Shown piece after piece: positions 34,572 through 47,564 of a DNA stretch of 64,000 nt. A program made the translations under genes and the position numbers. A model generated the notes under the pieces. The model was not told where the DNA came from. It was given only the letters and a program-made list of their open reading frames with translations, and made no database searches. This DNA comes from Corydoras sp. C115 (taxonomy: Eukaryota > Chordata > Actinopteri > Siluriformes > Callichthyidae), in the NCBI GenBank assembly GCA_019802505.1, contig JAFMOC010000316.1, forward strand, positions 355,001 through 419,000, given 5' to 3'. The first letter of the stretch is position 1; every line of letters begins with the position of its first letter.

Positions 34572-37500
34572 ATGGACCGGGCGAGGCAAGCGAGCATGCA
34601 GTCCCCGGTGCTGGCGGTGGGTCTCAGCGTGGCTCTGCCCACACCGCTGTCCCCCGCCGCGCTGGTGCTCTCCAACCTGTCCGTCCACGAGCGCGACAAC
34701 GGCACCCTGGACCCGCTGGACCCGCTGGACCCGCGCAGACGCGCGCAGTCGTACGGACAGTTCTCGCAGAGCGCCGCCGTGCTGGTCACCGCGCTCATGA
34801 CGCTGCTGGTCTTCGCCACCGTGCTGGGGAACGCGCTCGTCATCCTGGCGTTCGTCGTGGAGAAGAGTTTACGCACGCAGGGCAACTTCTTCTTCCTCAA
34901 CCTCGCCATCGCGGACTTTCTGGTCGGTAAGTGAAGCCCGTCATCACCAATAATAACCATTCGAATAATAACAGTAATAAAAACAACAACTTCAATTATA
35001 ATAGTATTGATAATAAAACAATTTTTGCTATGAACGAGTCATTAAAAAAAATTAATAATAAGTGAAGCTTAAGACGCAAACCTAAGTAAGTTTACCTGCA
35101 CACACATCCTCTTTACTTTTTATAAGAAGGTTCTGCAGCAGTACCCAGTGATAGATTGCCCCCCTGTCCTGGGTGTATCTGCCCAGCTGTCCAGCGTTCT
35201 CCCCTGGATGGGCATGGGGAACCCCACCGCGACCCTAAAAGAGGATAAAGTGGAAGATAATGGATGGATGGATGGATGGTTCTGCAGAAGGTCATGGATT
35301 TCATGCAGAAGCAAGAAGAACCTTCAAAGGTTCCTGCTGCTCGTTCTGCAACTCAAGCAATGAAATGAAAACCAGCTGCAGAATAAAATTTAATTAGACT
35401 TCAGCAGCAGATAGTCCTTATCTTATTTTAATTAGTGGCAAAGCTTTTGTCGCGTTGCCCTTCAGCGGCAAAAAAAAAAGAGAGAAATCTTTAAACACAC
35501 CCACCCTGGCCACTTTATTAGATACACCTCCTTATTTCTATACTCGTTGTGCATTGTGTCAGTTAAATACTTTCTAGTTCTACAGTTCCATTTATAGTCC
35601 TTCCGTTTCTCTACGTACTCTGTTAGTCCCCTCGACTCTGTTCTCTGATGATCAGGACCCAGGACAGAGCAGTTATTATTAGGTTGCTGGATGATTCTTC
35701 GTACTGCAGAGACACTGCCGTGGTGGAAAGGATTAAAAATAAAAAAAATAAAAAATTCTCAGACCCTGCAGTAAAGAGGACAACACAAAGCATTTAGAGA
35801 ACCAGATGGATCACTGAATGTTACTGTGAAACTGAAAAAAGACAGAGCAGAAACAAGATGTCTTTTGTAAAGTCTCCACTCAATGTATATTGCTGTAAAG
35901 TGAGGTTTTTGGAAGGGTGGCTGGCTGTGCTCTTTTTGTCTTTTTTTTTTGACAGTCATGTAATTCAGGAGAAATGTTTCTGGATGTGATTGTGTGTACG
36001 GATGTGGTTAGCTGGGAGTCTCCACAGCGACGGACTGGGAGCCAATTGTATTTCATGCCTTTTGCTTATTAACTGCTGGGATAGAGTCCAGCAACACCCC
36101 ACCCCAGCACACACTAAATCAGAAATTCAAAAAAGGTTGTTAAGCAAAAAAAAAAAAAAAAAAAAAAAGAATTCTCACAAAAACACATTTCTAACAGCTG
36201 CCTCATTTTAAAGACCAGGTACAAACCATTACTTTAAATTAATTCTACAGGTTTTCTTTCACATCTCTGCTGTAAAGGGAATTCAGGACTAAATCTGACA
36301 CATACACCCCCTTTAATCTCACCCACACCGCTTTACACCCGCAGCGTCAGGATCAACCTCCCAATACCATGTCGATATTTTATTTATTTTTTTTCTCTTC
36401 ATGTACCGCAGCCCTCGAAATGTAATCATCCTGCATTCTATATTTTCCAGCGCTGCAATCTGCATGTATTCAAAAGCACAGAGGTAATCTGTCATCTGAG
36501 CACGAAAACCATGACAGTCCTTACTGTAAGATCTTATTGTTGCTGTAGAAACCTATGCATCAGTACAACCTCCATACAGCTACCCCCCCTCCCCTCCCTC
36601 TCCCCTCCCATAACAGCCTGGTACACTTTCTTGTGTGAGTGTGTGAGATTAATACTCTGTGGCCTGCTGTTCTTTTATCTTTAATGTCAGTGACACTACC
36701 AGTCCATAGAGGTCACTGTTGCAGCAAAAGCGCAAATGTTACAATCCAGGTCGTAGCCCGGCGACATGGTCAGTTTTACCTGATGAGCAGCGACACTAGA
36801 ACTCCACCGAATATGCGTCTATTCCACTTTTATTTTTAAAGTGTAGTCTGCACACTCTTGCGCATTCATTCATTCATTCTTTTCCACTTTATCCTCTATT
36901 AGGGTCGCGGGGAGGGGAGAACGTCTGGGGCGCTGGGCAGGTACACTCAGGGGGCACTCACTCACTCACACTCTATATGGGGCAATTTGGAGAACTCAAT
37001 TTGACTTGATCCATGTTTTTGGACTGTGGAAGGAAACCGGAGAACCCGGAGGAAACCCACGCAGACACGGGGAGAACATGGAAACTCCACCCAGATGGGG
37101 ATTTGAACGAGGAATCCCTAGCGCTGAGAGAACATGCCAACCACAAAGCCACCGTGCCGCCCACTCTTGAGCATGTATTCATTCATTCATTCATTATCTC
37201 CCGCTTTATCCTCTATTAGGGTCGCGGTGGGGTTCCCCATGCTCATCCAGGGGAGAACGTCTCAGGCGCTGGGCAGATAGACCCAGGACAGGGCGCCAAT
37301 CCATCGCTGGGCACACACTCACTCACACAGACACACTCTATATGGGGCAATTTGGAGAACTCAATTGACTTGATCCATGTTTTTGGACTGTGGGAGGAAA
37401 CCGGAGAACCCGGAGGAAACCCACGCGGACACGGGGAGAACATGGAAACTCCACCCAGATGGGGATTCGAACCGGGAATCCCTAGCGCTGAGAGGAGAAC

Positions 37501-40500
37501 ATGATAAACCACTAAGCCCACTCTTGAGCATGTATTATAAAAATAAAAAATTACTTCACCTAATTTGCAAAAAGTTTATGTCCTTCACTGAAATGCTGCA
37601 GGACCTGCAGATCTGCTCCAGCAGTAGACGTTGGCGTTGGTGAGCATTCGTAGTCCTGTTCTGGTTCTGATGGGATCACAGCTGCCTCGGTCTCGCTCAG
37701 TGAAGCGTGTTCCGCTGCCGGCGGCGTGAAAGAGATCAGCGACTCTCTCTGCAGCTCAGTGAATCAGAGCTTCAGATTTGCTGGATTTGATGTCTTCATC
37801 TTCTCCAGCAGCTTTGTTACTAAAAGCAGTGGAAACTCTGCCTTTGTTTAAGGTTAAAATCCAGATATCAGACTACTGCCACCTAGTGTTGAGTAAATGT
37901 ATGTCTTCAGATAGCTACACAGTACATGCGCTACTTTACAGTTGACTGCAGCTTTTGTGGTAGGTTATATGTTGTAGTGTAAACGATGATCCCAGAGAAG
38001 TCTTTTTTTTTTTTTACTTAATTATTAACAAATGTCAATAATCTGCTGATGTTGGCTCTTTATCACCGAGGGGAGATGTCTGAGGTTACCCTCGGTGGTA
38101 ATTCCACTAAAATGAAAACTCTGATCTGCTTCAGATCTTCTGAACGGCGTTAAAAAACCAATACTATAACTGTGTGTATTCGGTGCAATGCCTCTTCAGG
38201 TGGTTTCTGCATCCCAGTCTACATTCCCTACGTGCTGACAGGCGAGTGGAGGCTGGGCCGAGGTCTGTGCAAGCTTTGGTTGGTGGTGGACTACATGCTT
38301 TGTACCGCCTCGGTCTTCAACATCGTGCTCATCAGCTTCGACAGGTTCCTGTCCGTGACCAGAGCGGTAAGTGACATCAAAGCTTAAAAAAAAAAAAAAA
38401 AAAAGCCATGCATGCCAAAAAATGTTTAAAAAAAATGCAGCGCAGCATTTAAGAGCATAAATCTGCTTGTATAGACAGAAATGATTAGCAGTGTTAAATC
38501 AGGACTTATTTCTATGGAGATGCTGACTCATCCTCATGTTCCTACCGAGGTTAGGACAGAATATATAAAAAAAAAAAGAACTTTCATTCATTCATTATCT
38601 CCCGCTTTATCCTTTATTAGGGTCGCGGTGGGGTTCCCCATGCCCATCCGGGGGAGAACGTTTCAGGCGCTGCGCAGATAGACCCAGGACAGGACGCCAA
38701 TCCATCGCTGGGCACACACTCACTCACACAGACACACTCTATATGGGGCAATTTTTGAGAATTCAATTGACTTGATCCATGTTTTTGGACTGTGGGAGGA
38801 AACCGGAGAAGCCGGAGGAAACCCACGCGGACGCGGGGAGGACATGGAAACTCCACCCAGATGGGGATTCGAACCGGGAATCCCTAGCGCTGAGAGGAGA
38901 ACATGCTAAACCATTAAGCAACCGTGCCGCCCTAAAAAAAGAACTAAATTTGTGTAATGGCAAATACACAGCACATCGACGTTTCATGGATCTGGAACGA
39001 AAGCAGAATTCTGTCACGCATAACAAATATAATAAATATAACTATAACAAAACCTGGCGGCACGGTGGTTTAGTGGTTTAGCACGTTCTCCTCTCAGCGC
39101 TAGGGATTCCCGGTTCGAATCCCCATCTGGGTGGAGTTTCAAAAACATGGATCAAGTCAATTGAGTTCTCTAAATTGCCCCATATAGAGTGTGTGTGTGT
39201 GTGAGTGTGTGCCCAGCGATGGATTGGCGTCCTGTCCTGGGTGTATCTGCCCAGCGCCCGAGACGTTCTCCCCTGGATGGGCATGGGGAACCCCACCGCG
39301 ACCCTACTAGAGGATAAAGCGGGAGATAATGGATGAATAACAAAACCCTTAACGTTGACGTTATATTCCCTCAGTACCGTGTGCACACAGCCATCGTTTG
39401 GTTCCAAAGTCTTTTTTGTTGTTGTGTAATGGGGGAGCGAGGAGTGTAATATAGTTTTCTTTGCACTCGTGTTCTGTGACGCACCAGGGTTCTGAAGTAA
39501 CCTGCTCTGTTTCAGTTTGTTCTCCCACAGAGGTGGAATCCCATTAAAGCCTTTCGAACTTGAGCTTCTGAAAGAAAACCATTTCATGTAAATGAATCTT
39601 AAACATATTGCACTCTAATTATTATAACTCTGCCTTTCAATTTCATATAATAAGTCCTTGGCCTTGATGCGGTGAGATTGCAGGAGTTCTCTTCACTCTT
39701 TTTTTGGCTGGGTGTTAGACTTGCAAATGGACCGGACCGGTGACTAAAGAAAGAAGAATAAGAAATTAAAGGGCACTCGATACGAGCGGCTCGGCAAGGC
39801 TGGGGCATTTGTCCGGATTCTCAAATCACATATAGCGCCCATAAACTCCATCAGCATCTATTCATTCATTCATTATCTTCCGCTTCGCAGGGGGGTTTCC
39901 CATGTCCATCTAGGGGAGAACGTTTCGGGCACTGGGCAGATACACCCAGGACAGGACGCCAAGCTATCGCTGGACGCACACACTAACACACACACACACA
40001 TACTCTATATGGGGCAATTGAGTTAATCCATGTTTTTGGACTGTGGGAGGAAACCGGAGAACCTGGAGGAAACCCACGCGGACACGGGGAGAACATGGAC
40101 ACTCCACCCAGATGGGGATTCGAACCGGGAATACCTAGAGATGAGAGGAGAACAGGCCAACCACTATCCATGAGCATCTAATTCCCACAAATATTCGAAA
40201 TCGAGATGCACTATGGACATATGTTCTGGTTGTTTGCCTCCAACAAAAGGAACAATTTGGGGAAGGCTCTGATCGGCAAGCCACGCCCCTCAGTGGATTC
40301 CAAAAAATAAAAAATCTGAGAGGAAACTCTTACAGCTGTATAGAGAGAACCAACCCGGCATATAAAGATGTGCAGGTGTGATGTGTGGACGTCCTAATAC
40401 TATTGTCTCAATGTCTGTACTATATTAGGGTTGCGCGGGGGGGGGGGGGGGTCCCATCCAGGGGATAACGTCTCGGGCGCTGGGCAGATACACCCAGGAC

Positions 40501-42077
40501 AGGACGCCAATCTATCACTGGGCACACACTCACTCACACAGACACACTCTATATGGGGCAATTTTGAGAACTCAATTGACTTGATCCATGTTTTTTGGAC
40601 TTTGGGAGGAAACCGGAGAACCCGGAGGAAACCCACGCGGACATGGGGAGGACATGGAAACTTCACCCAGATGGGGATTCGAAGCGGGAAATCCCTAGTG
40701 CTGAGAGGCGATCGTGCTAACCACTAAGCCATCGTATATATCGGTGTTCTCTGTTCTCCCCGTGTCCGCGTGGGTTTCCTCCGGGTTCTCCGGTTTCCTC
40801 CCACAGTCCAAAAACATGGATCAAGTCAATTGAGTTCTCCAAATTGCCCCATATAAAGTGTGTCTGAGTGAGTGTGTGAGTGTGCGTGTCTGTGTGAGTG
40901 AGTGTGTGCCCAGCGATAGATTGGCGCCCTGTCCTGGGTCTATCTGTCCAGCGCCCGAAACTCCACCCAGATGGGTATTCGAAGCGGGACTCCCTAGTGC
41001 TGAGAGGAGAACATGCTAAACCACTAAGCCACCGTGCCATATCTCCATTATCCAGTCCCCTCATTATCTGCTGTATGTCAGTAAGCTCCTCAGGGTGGTT
41101 GATTTGGGGATTTGAGGCCTCTCCCTGCACCTCACCTGTCGCCCGTGTTGTAGGTGAGCTACCGATGTCAAAAGGGCGTGACGCGGGAGGCCGTCCTGAA
41201 GATGCTGTGCGTCTGGCTGGCCGCGTTCCTGCTCTACGGTCCGGCCATCATCAGCTGGGAGCACATCGCCGGCAAGAGCGTGGTGCCGCACGGCGAGTGC
41301 TACGCCGAGTTCTACTTCAACTGGTACTTCCTGATGACGGCCTCCACCGTGGAGTTCTTCACGCCGTTCATCAGCGTCACCTACTTCAACCTCAGCATCT
41401 ACATCAACATCCGCAACCGCTGCATGCTCAGGGAGGAGCGCTCCACCTGCGCGCACCCGAAGAGCGCCCGCGCCGGCGGCGTCAAGCCCTTCTGCGCCGG
41501 CGACGTCCAGCGCGTCTTCTTCGTGCGTCCGGCCGAGGCGTGCGGCGTCCAGGACCGGACGCGCTCGGGGACTCGCGGCTCCAGGCTTTCCAGGGCCACC
41601 GTTTCTGGAACGCATTCGAAGAAACCCGAGAAGAACGGCTCAAAGAGAAGAATGAGCGCCATCCAGGACCTGCCGCCCCTGCAGGTCGGAGACATGGTGG
41701 TGGACGAGACCCGCTTCGACTGCGCCGGACACTCCTGCGCCATGCACCGGACCCGTCCGGACGTGTCGGCCAGCATGGCCAGTCGCTTTCGCCTGTCCAG
41801 GGATAAGAAGGTGGCCAAGTCCCTGGCGGTGATCGTGTGCGTGTTCGGCCTGTGCTGGGCGCCGTATACGCTCCTCATGATCATCCGCGCCGCCTGCCAA
41901 GGCCAGTGCGTCCAGCACTACCTTTACGAGATCTCCTTTTGGCTCCTGTGGATTAACTCGTCCATCAACCCGGTGCTGTACCCGCTCTGCCACACCAGCT
42001 TCAGGAGGGCGTTCAGTAAACTTTTATGTCCCAATAAAATAAAAATCCAGCCGCAGTACATGGATCAAAAGTACTGA
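34572..42077 (+). CDS. hrh3: Histamine H3 receptor
   Basis: Three exons: 34572-34926, 38200-38366 and 41154-42077, joining in frame to 481 residues (human H3 is 445). A Gi/o-coupled class A GPCR of the plasma membrane that senses histamine, mainly in neurons. Seen: TM1 with GNALV; Cys142 and ECL2 Cys223 for the conserved disulfide; Asp149 (3.32) and Glu241 (5.46), the amine-contact residues; DRF at 166-168 in place of DRY, as in mammalian H3; CWAP with Trp409 in TM6; NPVLY at 446-450 in TM7; C-terminus KLLCPNKIKIQPQ. The third intracellular loop (about 266-380) is long and basic. The N-terminus has NLS and NGT glycosylation sites. Start: ATG 34572 lies after the TATA box; ATG 34596 is an in-frame alternative with A at -3. 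Introns fall after DFLVG and SVTRA. Introns and flanks are full of SINEs. The gene looks intact. Confidence 0.95.
35139..35276 (+). mobile_element. SINE family A, tail fragment with TSD
   Basis: 3' third only, in hrh3 intron 1. GGTTCTGCAG flanks it (35129-35138 and 35277-35286), so it inserted as a 5'-truncated copy. Confidence 0.9.
35507..35730 (+). repeat. Dispersed repeat with GCCACTTTATTAG motif
   Basis: Shares the start (GGCCACTTT..TTAG..ACAC) and the TCCTTCCGTTTCTCTA-type segment with the duplication at 27820-27950 and 28560-28700. It lies in hrh3 intron 1. The family is not identified. Confidence 0.55.
35731..36866. other. hrh3 intron 1, unassigned part
   Basis: No gene. It includes a 24-nt A run at 36145-36168 and a C/T-rich stretch at 36583-36608. 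The rest is unassigned unique sequence. Confidence 0.5.
36867..37162 (-). mobile_element. SINE family A, first of two at one site
   Basis: Reverse copy with a body deletion, bounded by CACTCTTGCGCAT on the left and CACTCTTGAGCAT on the right. Confidence 0.92.
37179..37516 (-). mobile_element. SINE family A, second of two at one site
   Basis: Reverse copy bounded on both sides by CACTCTTGAGCATGTATT (37164-37181 and about 37518-37535). Confidence 0.93.
37536..38199. other. hrh3 intron 1, 3' part
   Basis: Unassigned intron sequence up to the exon 2 acceptor. It contains a CTCF-like motif at 37876-37888 and a T run at 38004-38016. Confidence 0.5.
37876..37888 (-). promoter_or_regulatory. CTCF-like motif
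   Basis: The plus strand reads CTGCCACCTAGTG, the reverse of a strong CTCF core match. It is in hrh3 intron 1. Motif match only. Confidence 0.4.
38583..38933 (-). mobile_element. SINE family A with A-rich TSD
   Basis: Full reverse copy in hrh3 intron 2, flanked by AAAAAAAGAACT on both sides. Confidence 0.93.
39055..39337 (+). mobile_element. SINE family A, internally deleted
   Basis: Forward copy missing about 65 bp of the body between GGAGTTTC and AAAAACATGG. ATAACAAAACC flanks it. Confidence 0.92.
39859..40165 (-). mobile_element. SINE family A
   Basis: Reverse copy with internal losses and a decayed head, in hrh3 intron 2. Confidence 0.88.
40424..40734 (-). mobile_element. SINE family A, tail missing
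   Basis: Reverse copy starting at the TTAGGGTTGCG near the 3' end, with a G run at 40437-40451. Confidence 0.9.
40750..41038. mobile_element. SINE family A, rearranged composite
   Basis: 40750-40960 is forward body. At 40961 it switches to a reverse piece (about 40961-41038) that ends in the head. It joins the reverse copy on its left, and hrh3 exon 3 begins 116 bp further on. Confidence 0.85.
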
Positions 42078-43952
42078 ATCTTTAACGTCGGCCTCCTCAC
42101 ATGGACCACATGAGGACCAAACGGACGGAAAATAAAAACGCGGCTCATTCGGAGGACCAAACGGACTGGGGATTAAAACTCGGACGTCGTGGACTGGAGC
42201 CAGCGTCACCATGTGGTGGACTGACGGTCTGTGGGACACTCAACTGTACTATTGATGTTTCTGTCGGAATGTTTCTGTTTCGTGCATTGCCGAATGAAGT
42301 GTTTAGCTCGTCTGCTGTGTGATTTCACGTCTTCTTTAAGGACACTGGACTTCAGAGCGGTCTGATATCAACTGTGTATAAAAATTTGTATTATTTTTTT
42401 TTTTTTATATACAAAGTCTCCTCAAATCAATCAATAATCAATGTAGCTGCCGATTACCATCATGGACACGTGAAAGCATCACACCATATGCAAACGTATT
42501 GAGATGTTGTAAAAGCAGGCAATTAAAAAAATTAGAGTTCAATTATTTAATCACATGCTGAATAAAACAGCCCCTGACGGTAAAACTACACAAGCAGATT
42601 AATGTTGTTTACCTGATACAAATATAAAATATAGAATAAGGAATGAATGTAAACCGATGCACACTGATAAAAAAAAAAAAAAAACAGCAAAACAAAAAAA
42701 AAACGTGTCTGATTCTGAGCTGCAGATATGCTTTTCTATAACGCGTCCCTCTGTCTGCGATGAGAAACAACATTAAAGCTAATGACAGGTTTCATTGTCG
42801 GGGCTGATAGCTGTACGCACGCGTTTGGAATCACTTCGAGACAAGATTTTTGATTTTTTTCGATAGAAATTAAAGCTTTTATTTAACTCTTTATTTTTAT
42901 GAAAGAGTTATAACTGATAATTGATTGCATCCCAGTTTTTAAACCTTTAGGCTCATCTTAATGAATCTTAATGGAATTAAACAATCATGTGATCTTGTTT
43001 CCACCTGAACCGGGTTAGTAAAGCCTGTCTGTCTTTTTTTGTTTGTTTTTTTGTTTTTTTTAGATGTAAAATCATTAAATGAACTTCAATTTGGAAAAGG
43101 GCTATAAAAGTTGAGAGTGGTATTCTGAACATGTCATCACTGGATCTAATGAAAGCTGTAAAAGAAATCACTTTTTGTTAAGAAAAGTTATTTTTAAAAA
43201 AAAAAACATCAGTGAATAAAAAGAGCTGAATGAGCCGCTGACAAAAAAAAAAAAGGAATTCTGGACTGGTGATTTCTTTACTTTGATGTTTGCAAAATCA
43301 GTTTTATTTATTTTTTTTTTTTTTAATAAAAATGGACATAAATTAGTAATAAATCTGTGACTCATTCTGGACGAACTGTATGAGGCACACGTTTAAAAAA
43401 AAAAAAAAAAAAAACAACATTTATTTAATAATAAGTTCACCAATCATATAAAATGCCTCATTTGTAAGTCGCTTTGGTTAAAAGCATCTGCTAAATTAAA
43501 TGTAAATGTAAAACGCATCACAGGGAGCAAAATATCTGCCATTCCACTGACCTCAACTGCCGCGTTCAAGAGACTTTCGATCAGATTCTCACGGTTTATG
43601 TTGGATTTTAGGTCGAGGATGAACAGTTTGAACTGAGGGATAAACTCCGATCACCGAGATCTTCAGCCGGAATCTCTGAGCCAGATCAAAACAACAGATA
43701 AAGTAAATCTCCAAGAGGAAAAATAAAGAATGTGGGAGCACAAAGTAATTAAATATCGATTACACAGACTGACGACTGAATGGAAACGCAGCAAAGTTAA
43801 GAAATAAAATCTCGAAGTTTGTCAAGGGCTCTCATGGGAAGGGCTCTTTTAAAAGTCACTAACAATATTTAGTTTTATAAATAGGATTATATTGTGATTT
43901 CCAATAAATCAAGAGGAAAAAACATTGTTAATATATATATATAATAAATATA
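42078..43952. other. hrh3 3' region and spacer
   Basis: Probable hrh3 3' UTR with AATAAA at 42131-42136 and about 42560, either of which could be the polyadenylation signal. Beyond it are A- and T-rich spacer (A runs at 42670, 43197, 43396) and a family B SINE tail at 43455-43513. No other gene. Confidence 0.45.
43455..43513 (+). mobile_element. SINE family B, tail fragment
   Basis: Carries AAGTCGCTTTGGTTAAAAGC and the AAATGTAAATGTAAAA tail, forward. Confidence 0.7.
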
Positions 43953-44255
43953 TATTCATTATCTTCCGCTTTATCCTATGTTAGGGTCTTGGGGGGGTCC
44001 CCATGCCCATCCAGGGGAGAATGTTTCAGGCGCTGGGCAGATACACCCAGGACAGGACGCCAATCTATCACTGGATACACACACTCTATATGGGGCAATT
44101 TGGAGAACTCAATTGACTTGATCCATGTTTTTGGACTTTGGGAGGAAACCGGAGAACCAGGAGGAAACCCACGTGGACACGGGGAGAACATGGAAACTCC
44201 ACCCAGATGGGGATTCGAACTGAGAGGAGAACATGCTAAACCACTAAGCCATCCT
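43953..44255 (-). mobile_element. SINE family A
   Basis: Reverse copy whose head abuts a (TA)n run at 44257-44318. Confidence 0.92.

Positions 44256-44256
<1 letters not shown>

Positions 44257-44318
<62 letters not shown>
44257..44318. repeat. (TA)n microsatellite
   Basis: About 30 TA units directly at the SINE head. Confidence 0.95.
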
Positions 44319-44319
<1 letters not shown>

Positions 44320-44325
<6 letters not shown>

Positions 44326-45219
44326 CTGATTTCGATGCCACCTCAGAATCTGAGCTTGTGGTTGATTTTTCTTCATCCAGGAATCTTCAGCAGACGTGTA
44401 TGCTACACGCAGACGCAGACGCGCTGCCATTTGAACCAAGATTAAAATAGCAAATCGCTGTGAAACAACCCTGCGCTACAGTTCTCATCCAACCTCCAGC
44501 AAGCGATGGAGAGTCGCCGCCAAACAGCTTTGCCAAGTACAGTTTCCCTGGCAACAGACTACCATGGCACCTACACCCAGAAATGTGAGATACGCCACTC
44601 GAAGGTCACTCGCTCATCTGTTCACCAGATTACTGCACGCAGCGTCTCATTTACAAAGGCCATGCGGACGACCTCAGCCAGTCTGATGTCGAGGGTCACC
44701 TCAGAGAACAGACATGACCAACCGTCGAGGGTTCCAGAGGAGAACACCGGCAACGGGAAGAAGTAGACCCCGACACGGGGTGTCAGTCCATCTTATTTTA
44801 CTTGTGTACCCAAATCCACAGCCTAAGATTTCTTTTTCAAAGTAAGGTAGATGCTGAGAGAACATACCAAATTCTCCATAGAAGTGTGGTTTGTCGAAAC
44901 TGTATGGACGTCTACATTTCCACGCTGCTCCAAATTTATCACAGTGACTCACGCTTGAAAAAAAATAATAAAATGATGCGACATTTTAATGTAAATGTAT
45001 AGGAATAGAAAATGTGACTCTACCTCCAGCAGCTCCTGAACTCAGGTCACCCAAAATGAGTCACCTCCATCTAAAGAGCACCTCGCTGCTCAGCATCAGG
45101 GGGATCTGCGGCTGAATGAATGAGAAAAAAGCAGCGGGAGTTCAGATGAAGCAGCTCCTACAGAACATTAGAACAAAGGGAGAAATTACATACAGCTACA
45201 TTCACTGTTCTAGAGCCTA

Positions 45220-45253
<34 letters not shown>

Positions 45254-45386
45254 AGGGGAACAGACACGGCATCACGGGTCATTCGTTTGCTCAACACACT
45301 TGTCTGCATCAGTAATTAAAAGGAAGATGATGTGAGGGAAGGTGTAAGATTTTCAGATTTCACAGGAGTTGAAGGAGTTAAAATGA
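44320..45386. other. Unassigned spacer
   Basis: No gene is supported; short open frames lack motifs and splice context. A (GT)n run is at 45221-45250. Confidence 0.5.
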
Positions 45387-45640
45387 GGGCGGCACGGTGG
45401 CTTAGTGGTTTAGCATGTTCTCCTCTCAGCGCTAGGGATTCCCGGTTCGAATCCCCATCTGGGTGGAGTTTGCATGTCCTCCCCGTGTCTGTGTGGGTTT
45501 CCTCCCACAGTCCAAAAACATGGATCATGTCAATTGAGTTCTCCAAATTGCCCCATATACAGTGGATACCCCCCCCCCCCCCCCGTGACTCTAGTAGCAG
45601 ATTAAGGGAGTAAGAGAATGAATGAATGAATGAATGAATG
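45387..45640 (+). mobile_element. SINE family A, internally deleted
   Basis: Forward copy missing two body segments. A 15-nt C run is at about 45570-45584, and the tail has five ATGA units. Confidence 0.9.
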
Positions 45641-45696
45641 GGTCAGACCCCAGGCTTTAACTTGTGTATGTGAAGAAAAAACACATTTTAACTTCA

Positions 45697-45978
45697 TCGA
45701 TCCATTATCTTCCACTTTATCCTCTATTAGGGTCGGGGGGGGCGGGGGGTTCCCCCATGCCTATCCAGGGGAGAACATTTCGGACACTGGGCATATAGAC
45801 CCAGGACAGGACACCAATCTATCGCTGGGCACACACTCACACTATATGGGGCAATTTGGAGAACTCAATTGACCTTGAGCCATGATTTTGGACTGTGGGA
45901 GGAAACCGGAGAACCCGGAGGAAACCCACGCGGACACGGGGAGGACATGGAAACTCCACCCAGATGGGGATTCGAACT
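45697..45978 (-). mobile_element. SINE family A, head truncated
   Basis: Reverse copy ending at the B-box region (GATTCGAACTG). Confidence 0.9.
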
Positions 45979-46055
45979 GTGCCACATATTAACTTTATTA
46001 TGCAATTAAAATGAATAGCAGGTTAAAAACTTTCAGCGTCACTAAATCAGAGACG

Positions 46056-46378
46056 GGCGGCACGGTGGCTTAGTGGTTTAGCATGTTCTCCTCTCAGCGC
46101 TAGGGATTCCCGGTTCGAATCCCCATCTGGGTGGAGTTTCTATGTTCTTCCCGTGTCTGCGTGGGTTTCTTCCGGGTTCTCCGGTTTCCTCCCACAGTCC
46201 AAAAACATGGATCAAGGTCAATTGAGTTCTCCAAATTGCCCCATATAGAGTGTGTGTGTGCGTGCCCAGTGATAGATTGCCCCCCTGTCCTGGGTGTATC
46301 TGCCCAGCGCCCAAAACATGGGGGAACCCCCCACATGACCCTAATAGAGGATAAAGCGGAAGATAATGGATGAATGAA
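46056..46378 (+). mobile_element. SINE family A
   Basis: Full forward copy with an intact head and an ATGA tail. Confidence 0.93.
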
Positions 46379-47166
46379 TATTTTATTGGATTGTATTATT
46401 ATATTTTTTTACGTTTTTAACATTCGAGCGGCGTAGTGAACATCGCAGCTATAATCAGATCACAGTGGCAGATCTGCAGCAGTGCAGATGATGTTCGCAA
46501 CAAACACCGACAATCCAATTAACCTTTCTAACCTTCAACTAACCGACCCTCATTATACCACCGCCAAATTAAGGTGGAGGCCAAAACGTTAGAGTGCAAA
46601 GACTTTAATATTCAAATCAAAAAATATAGTCAAATAATGAAGTGCATTAATAAAAGATGCTACCTACCTGAAACTGATGGGATGGCGGCGAGTCGCTGCA
46701 AAAAGCACAACTTAGAATCGGTGTGGCCTTCTGATCTCAGAACCCTGATGAAGTTATAACAGCTGCTTCGGGGGTTAATCATCTGAATCTAAAAATAAAG
46801 ATGCAAATGCCACACAGACAGAATCTCGCTCTTTCCTTCTTTGGAATCAAAGGCAGAACCTCAAAACACATTTAAATAAAATTTTTAAAAATCGCAAAGA
46901 CAGTAAAAGGTTTCGGACTCTCATTACAGCACAAATGACATTCTGCGAAGTTTAATCGTTTTTCGTAAGCGTTACGTCATAAAACATCTCTGACGCACAC
47001 ATTCAAGGTGAAGGTGAGGTGTAGAAGAACTTGACTGGCTCCCTGAGCTCACCTTTAATTTAAGCGATCAGAGTGACGCTGGACGAAATCGTGCCGCATT
47101 GATCACTGATGATAAATAAAAAAACTAAAATTAATTAAAGGTGATGAAGGTTCACGCTCGTCCTTT

Positions 47167-47201
<35 letters not shown>

Positions 47202-47486
47202 TGCAACAAAATTTTGACAGAAAAATTGAGTTAATATTTTATTTATGCAAATGCAATGAAATCACAGATATTCTGTTTTTAGCTGATTTACAATTAGATT
47301 ATACATACAATATATGAGGAAACAATTTAAAAAAAAAAAAAAAAAAAAAAAAGAAAAGGAAAACCCGGAGCCGGGAGCTCCTGATACCCAGCGATGTGGA
47401 AACACACCCTGTTAACTTCAGCGCCGAACAAAACCTAATCATGACAACACTGCCACAGAAACAGAGGACGAAGAGAGAGAGAGAGA

Positions 47487-47564
<78 letters not shown>

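Noticed and set aside
34295..34960. A 221-codon minus-strand frame over hrh3 exon 1
   Set aside because: Shadow of the receptor exon and its GC-rich leader.
39078..39587. A 169-codon minus-strand frame
   Set aside because: Most of it is a translated SINE; the remainder has no recognisable domain.
40898..41884. Long open frames overlapping hrh3 exon 3 in other frames and on the other strand
   Set aside because: The receptor frame has all GPCR motifs; the others are shadows of a GC-rich exon.
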